Source: Pyrus communis (lineage: Eukaryota; Streptophyta; Magnoliopsida; Rosales; Rosaceae). Taken from it: DNA of 64,000 nt. The notes beneath the pieces are model-generated. The model saw only the letters and a program-made list of their open reading frames with translations. It did not search any database and was not told the origin of the DNA. The translations under genes were made by a program, and so were the position numbers. Below, piece after piece: positions 58,399 through 64,000 of this stretch. The stretch covers positions 23,008,061 to 23,072,060 of the forward strand of contig NC_084804.1 of the NCBI RefSeq assembly GCF_963583255.1, in the 5' to 3' direction. Each line of letters starts with the position of its first letter. Within the stretch, counting starts at the first letter, position 1.

Positions 58399-60912
58399 TG
58401 ATAGGAGCATATTCATGCGACTTAAATGGCTTGTTCTCGTGCATTTACGTTATGTTTCTTTAGTTATTTTAGTCCTTTATGCTTCTTTTGTGTGTTTTCA
58501 GGTTCTAAGGGCAAAGTATGCAAAAGGATGCCTTTTGGAGCCTTTTGGAGCAAATTAGAGATTGGAATGGATATCATATGCTTGGAGCCAAGAGGATGGA
58601 CGAAATTGAAGGATTCCTCCTCCATTGCAGCCACATGCACATTCAATCATTCACACCAAAACCTTGCACATGCTTTCCCATTTCATTATTCATTCACCTT
58701 GCAGCCACTCCACATGCATTTCTAGCTTTTCCTTTGCATTCCCCCTTTAATCAACACATGCATCCACTCACCAAGAAATCATTCATTCCACATGCACCCA
58801 AAACACCACCAGAAATCATCATTGCCGTGGGTACCTATCCCATTTCAGATTGTCATTCCACTTCATTGCACATGCATCTTCATAATTCAACACATGCATT
58901 CATTATTTATTTACTTTGCATCCTTTAATTTAATCACATGCACATTCAAACAAACACAATCATTCCAGCCATACCTTGCATTTTCAGATTGTTCCTCCAT
59001 CATTGCACCACAATGCAGCCACATGCACTTGTTCCTCTAACATTTCAGCCACTTGCACTCCCATTCTCTCCCAAAACCGTGCACATGCCTTCTCCTTGCA
59101 TTTCCAGCCATTCCACATGCTATTTCAGCCACATGCACTCATAATCATTCAACCAACATGTGCACATGCAACCTAGCTGTCATGTTCCCCCCATTTCACC
59201 TATAAATACTCATTCATTCACACTCATTCATACACAATTCATTTCACAACAGAAATTGGTCCCTTGGGGTCGTGCCCTTCACAAGTCCATCCATTCCATT
59301 CATAAACACTCATCCATTGCAGAAATGTAGACCATAAAACTCCCTTGTGCCGTGCTCTCCCTTACAATCCAAACACCATCCTTCCATATTCCACCACTCC
59401 TCTTCCATTCCTCCACCACTCCCCAAACCATTCACACCATCAAACTATCCCTAGACCTTGTGCTACAACGAAGAGGAAGAGAAGAGTGCCTAAACGTTCA
59501 TACAATTCAAGTTTGAGTTGTTGGAATGTTTAGGTGTTTCTTTGATTTCAATGTTTAATTTCAATGCTCTTTGTTTTGTACGAATGAGGAATGGAAGATA
59601 AGAGGGCCTAAACGTTCATACAATTCAAGTTTGAGTTGTTGGAATGTTTAGGTGTTTCTTTGATTCTCTTTGTTTTGTACCATGAGGAACTAAACCCCCC
59701 TTGGTTAGGGGGTGATTCGAATATATGTTTATGCTTGCATTTTGATTTGAATACTTCTAATTGCGTTTCATAAGTTGTGGATTCAATTTGTTTAACCGTT
59801 TGATTGATAACTTATTTATGTATGTTTATTGAGAATGCGCGCTTAATTTTCATGCATGAATATGACGCTAGAATATAAGTAAGTTTCACCTAATCGTTAT
59901 GAACTTATATTCACAAGTAGTGGAGGTTGCTTATAAACAATCGCGTTAAACAAATTCTTGGCATAAGTTTCATGCAATCCATAGTAACGAATGCCTCGTC
60001 AACACTTATAATTTTCATAGAGCGTAATGATTCTTGCTTGTATCTCTTCTATGCATTCATGTTGAGGACTTGTGGGGAATGTTTTGACTTGTTGTATGCG
60101 CTAACCCATCCAATTCAATAACGTTAGGAAGATTTGAAGGTTAATTAGTGCATCACGGTTAACCCGGGGTGTTGAGTTTCATGGTTTATTGAAATGCAAT
60201 TGGAAATCATTTTATTATGCAAGTATAACATGTATGGAGATGAACCCCTTAGCCATTCTATCATCCATTCATTCCATTCCATCAAATTCGTTTTACAATC
60301 TGTTTAGTTTATTAACTTGTTTTGTTATTTCAATTCTCGTCAATTTAAAACCCCCCTTTACTTTCTTGTTCTTTAGTGTTTAGAATTTGTTTAGTTTATG
60401 TTTTAAAGTGTTTTGATTCAATTTTACTTCCCAATTTCGTCCAAATTCACCAAAGTGCTCAAAACTGCCCAGAAAGTGATTTTAAGGCAGTTTTGAGTGT
60501 TTTGGGTGATGTTTGAGTCTTTTGGTTTGTTTTAATGTTTTAAGTGTTTAGTTTTACATTCTTTGAGTTAGTTTAGTGTTTTATATTGTGTTTTTACGTT
60601 CTTGAGTCAAGTTATTACTTAATTTCGTCCAAATTTGTGTTTGTGCTCAAATCTGCCCAGAAAGTGGTTTTTAGGCAGATTTGAGTGTGTTTGTGTTGTT
60701 TTGAGTCTTTTGGTTTGTCTTAGTGTTTTAAAGTTTAGTTTTGCATTCTTTGAGTCTAGTATAGTGTTTCATATTGTTATTTTACGTTTTTGAGTCAAAT
60801 CCAAGTGGTTAACAATCCCTCCTAATCCCCGGTCTAGAACGATCCCTACTTGCATCCTTACTACAATTTGACAACAAGAGGGTTAATTTGTGTGCGTATA
60901 AATCTCGCATCA
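58399..60912 (+). repeat. Athila-like solo LTR
   Basis: Starts TGATAGGAGCATATTCATGCG, ends ATCTCGCATCA, 2514 bp, flanked by the perfect 5-bp duplication TTAGT (58394-58398 and 60913-60917). TATAAATA lies at 59201-59208. It shares the CCTAAACGTTCATACAATTCAAG double block (59488 and 59609) and the CCCCGGTCTAGAACGATCCCT end with the LTR at 1522. No primer site or coding sequence follows, so the internal part was removed by LTR-LTR recombination. Confidence 0.93.
60424..60800 (+). repeat. Direct duplication inside the solo LTR
   Basis: A unit of about 190 bp beginning TTCCCAATTTCGTCCAAATT / TTAATTTCGTCCAAATTTG, containing CTGCCCAGAAAGTG and TTTGAGTCTTTTGGTTTGT and ending GAGTCAA, occurs twice in tandem with modest divergence. 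It helps explain why this LTR is longer than the 1.9-kb LTRs. Confidence 0.75.
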
Positions 60913-61071
60913 TTAGTTTTCAAATTTTTATCGAAGTTCCTGAAATTAATGTGATTATGTTACTATATTTTTTAAATTAAAAATTGAAATTTACGGTTGT
61001 TTATATTAATGAAATTTTAAATTAAAAAAATCATAATTTGTGGGATTAAAATATTAAAATATAAATATACT

Positions 61072-61073
<2 letters not shown>

Positions 61074-61102
<29 letters not shown>
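61074..61102 (+). repeat. (GT)n microsatellite
   Basis: About 14 GT units, 11 bp before the target duplication of the next solo LTR. Confidence 0.9.
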
Positions 61103-61104
<2 letters not shown>

Positions 61105-61117
61105 GCATGGGTACATT

Positions 61118-63396
61118 TGACACACCCCGTCCCGAAGGAGGGCATGCTGGCCGTCACGTGAGAGTGACGTAACCATTTGCACAGTTCGGAAGCTTTAAAA
61201 TATACTACTTCTAAAATGAAACACCCGAAGGTGAGTCCTTATTTGGTCCATTCTGTCAGAACTCCGTTGAATTTCCTCGTAGTCACCACACCTTTGCAAT
61301 TCTTGAACCTGGAGGGGCGCAAAACAAAATTGAGTGGGTCAGCAAAACAAACTTATTCAGAACTTTCTTTTCTCTTTAAATATACTAACCCCTCGCCGTA
61401 AAACAAGTATACTTTCCAGAAAATAAACATATATACGTATGTATAGATATGCCAATCATGCTCCAAAATATGCCATTCATGCTTGAGAATATGCCACATT
61501 AGAATCTCATAATAAATGTAAATGCTCAAGCATAATTCACATCAATAACATATAATCTGGTAGCCGGGAGTCACCTAACGTGACCTGTACGGCTGCAGAT
61601 AGAGCTCCAATCTCAACTCAATATCTGAATCTGCACACGAGTCGGAACCACCTAACGTGGTCTGTACGACAGGACTGGGTGTAATATATACGCTCTAGTG
61701 CTACGATCACGTGAAGACTGTGCGAATAATCGCGGGTCACCTACGAGTCGGAACCACCTAATGTGGTCTGCACGACAAGGCTTGCACCTAACTTGGATCC
61801 AAGGCGAGCGTGTGGTGCGGGTGAACATCACGTGAAGGACTATGCCCTGGCCCTGGGCGGGAGCACTAACACCGGGGGTGCAGATTATGAGCTCTCTAAG
61901 CATCTCAAACTACTACTGAAATACAAACATGAATACCACTTACCTGGCACTTACCTGTGCGTCCACAGCACCCAATACACATATATAAATGTATGCCACT
62001 ACCAATGCATGTGATGATAGTATTTCAATCGTATCCCAAACGTATTTCATACGTATATCAAATGTATTTGAAATGTAGCTTACCTGGGCCTCCTCAGCAC
62101 CATGCAACAGTATGCATAATTATGGTAATGCACATATTAAAATATGATGCATATATGACAGGATATTTAATTCGTATTTCTTTTAAAATACGTCAAGCAT
62201 ACGTATATATATATACTGAAAAATAACTGCTCACTCACTGATCACATCGACGTCTCATAGGTCCCTGAACCTCCCCTAGCTTGGTTACATTCTTCCTCTG
62301 TATAATTTTCACCTATACAAAAAGTAACCAAATTGACGTTATTTAACGCACATACACCAAACATTCGTCCATAACTTTCTCATACGTTGCTCAATTTAGG
62401 TGTATGAATATACCACGGTGATCTACACGACGTTACGAACGCGTGACAATTTTCAGAACTCAATTTGGAGCTCTCACGCGCCCCCACGCGCCCTGTTCAC
62501 GCGCTGCCCACGCGCGCGTCTTCTTCCTCGCGTCGCCGGACTGGTTTCGCCGGCGGTGGGTGTTTTGCCGGAATTTCTGGGTAAACTTCAAAGTGTCATA
62601 ACTTCTTCATTTCTTAACCATTTTCGATGTACTATATATCAAAATGAAGGTATTGACGAGACGAACAGATCCATACCTGCCTTGACCCCTAACTCGCCGT
62701 GGATTCGCCGGAAAAAAGCCCCGAAAGCTCCGGCCAAACTTTGAACTCGTCATTCTCCTTGTTCTTACGTCCATTTTTCACGTAATCTATACCAAAATGA
62801 AGCCCTAATCATAATCTACCACATTGGACTAGTTTTATGGCCTAAAAACAACGGAATCAAACTTTTCCAAAAATACGAAAATTCGGCCGAACTTACAGTT
62901 CGTGATCCCGACGTCCAAATCCTTCAAACGAAGCACTCCGAGCTTCCTTAGGACCTCACCAAGCTTCCTACAAGCTTCAAAATCCCAGAACAACATCAAG
63001 TTTTACGTGTGCATGAACAGTGCACACGCACAGTGAAATTGAAATCCATGTTTTCCGAAGTGAAACTCACCTGAAATTGGTACCATCGTGTTCGTGTGGT
63101 CTTCAGGAGTACGATGGTGGTCTTAGATCCTTCGTTGGTATAGTTTTGGGGTGGTTTGTGGGTGGTCCGTGTGAGTTCGAAGGAGAGAGAGAGAACTTAC
63201 AGAGAGAATGAGAGGTTTGTGAGGGAGGAGAGAGAGAGACAAGGTACGGGAATGAGGGAGAGATTTGAGGGAGGTGGGATCCTACCCAATCCCCAAATCA
63301 TCAAGTTACAACATATTTTACGCCCCTTAGTCCCGTTTAAGGGCATTTTCATAACTTCACGTCCTCGGAATTAAAATCCCGGGACGGGTTGTGACA
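61118..63396 (-). repeat. Ty3/gypsy-type solo LTR (chromovirus-like)
   Basis: 2279 bp flanked by the perfect 5-bp duplication ACATT (61113-61117 and 63397-63401). The ends are long inverted repeats: TGACACACCCCGTCCCG at the left and CGGGACGGGTTGTGACA at the right. The - strand is chosen because TGTCACAACCCGTCCCGGGA starts and GGGGTGTGTCA ends are familiar for plant gypsy LTRs (family knowledge). Inside, CCACCTAACGTGGTCTGTACG words repeat near 61572, 61648 and 61755. No internal coding region, hence solo. Confidence 0.85.
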
Positions 63397-63611
63397 ACAT
63401 TCATCAAAACTAAAACAAAAAATTATTGTACCAAAACATGGGTACCTTCTTTAAAATCACAAAAAAAAAAAAAAAAAAAAAAAAAAGATATTAGGCTTAA
63501 TAACATTAGTAAATTTCTTCGATTAAACTTGACATGGATACATTCTCAAATCAAAGAAAAAAGAATGTATCCATATAAGTTTTAAAATGGATTAGAAAAA
63601 AAATTGAATTG

Positions 63612-63874
63612 TGTTGTAGGCCTATTTAACCGAGCTATTCTAAGGGATAGATAGAGGGAGGCTGGCGGTAGTGAGAGAGAGAAGAGAGAGATTTAATGTG
63701 AAGTGTGTGTTGTATCACTCCCATTGTATTTATAGTAGTAGGATGGGTAAAATCCTTACCCTTTTAGGATTACAACTCTAATAGGAATTAGACTACTAAA
63801 AGGAATATAAAAGATATTCCTAGATACACAAGGATTTACACAATCATATTCTTATTCCAAATATGACTGCAACA
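63612..63874 (-). repeat. 3' LTR of a short-LTR copia-type element
   Basis: Bounded by TGTTGTAGGC and GACTGCAACA (263 bp). On the - strand it is preceded by ACAGGGGAG, a polypurine tract abutting TGTTGCAG, which marks it as the 3' LTR. TATTTATA at 63727-63734 is the TATA box on the - strand. It is related to the LTR at 39789-40047. Confidence 0.75.
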
Positions 63875-64000
63875 CTCCCCTGTAAATACTCAAACAAACA
63901 TCCTATCAGATCTTCAGCAGATAAGGTAGAACAGTTGATGAAGTTGGGGGGATAACGGGCGAATGTGAGTCTCAAATTTAAGAAAGTACGCATTGGTAGT
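63875..64000 (-). mobile_element. Internal edge of the same copia-type element, leaving the window
   Basis: Sequence between the polypurine tract and the window end. No clear pol ORF is visible in the 126 bases, so the element may have a non-coding 3' region or be non-autonomous. Confidence 0.5.

Overview
This is plant nuclear DNA: introns with GT/AG borders, TG...CA-bounded LTR retrotransposons, an SnRK2-type kinase family and a plant KH-domain RNA-binding gene. The mix of repeats (Athila-like and Tat-like Ty3/gypsy elements, short TGTTG...CAACA copia LTRs, an antisense coiled-coil ORF family) suggests a rosid tree, most likely Rosaceae such as apple or pear. That assignment is inference from familiarity, not proof. 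There is one apparently intact cellular gene; nearly everything else is mobile DNA or gene debris.

Layout. (1) 1-18950: an Athila-like element is interrupted by a second, young Athila-like element (1522-15406). The inner element has a perfect 5-bp target duplication (CATGA), 1.9-kb LTRs that look almost identical, a tRNA-Asp primer-binding site, gag, and protease/RT/RNase H/integrase. It carries two in-frame stops and one frameshift, and a 1.8-kb segment of a different retroelement family sits in its 3' region. The outer element is a deletion derivative whose gag/protease reading frame runs straight into the integrase tail. (2) 18951-20684: a truncated LTR fused to the truncated outer LTR. 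(3) 20727-34500: a decayed Tat-lineage element with RT, two RNase H domains and integrase on +. Two unrelated antisense genes lie downstream of it: a plant-mobile-domain (PMD) gene and a coiled-coil ORF. A copia-type LTR is inserted between them. (4) 34501-38327: a second, pol-less copy of the Tat 3' part with its own LTR, giving a tandem arrangement. (5) 38328-40064: unassigned sequence and a short copia-like LTR.

(6) 40065-49215: a tandem duplication of a roughly 4.57-kb block. Each block holds the same scrambled SnRK2 subclass III kinase pseudogene (late exons, then early exons, then late exons again; the catalytic-loop exons are missing), a foldback and a TIR element. The right edge of the duplication lies within about 8 bp of the stop codon of the neighbouring KH gene. 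(7) 49221-54803 (-): a seven-exon gene for a 556-residue protein with two KH domains and a Q/Y/P/G-rich tail; an RTE-type LINE fragment lies in its last intron. (8) 54804-58398: AT-rich intergenic DNA with small repeats. (9) 58399-60912 and 61118-63396: two solo LTRs with perfect target duplications (TTAGT and ACATT). (10) 63612-64000: the 3' LTR and internal edge of a copia-type element on the - strand that leaves the window.

The genes here do not form a pathway. The story is one of nested insertion, exchange of segments between retroelement lineages, LTR recombination, and local duplication of a broken kinase gene beside an intact RNA-binding gene. All identities come from reading translated motifs; no database search was possible.
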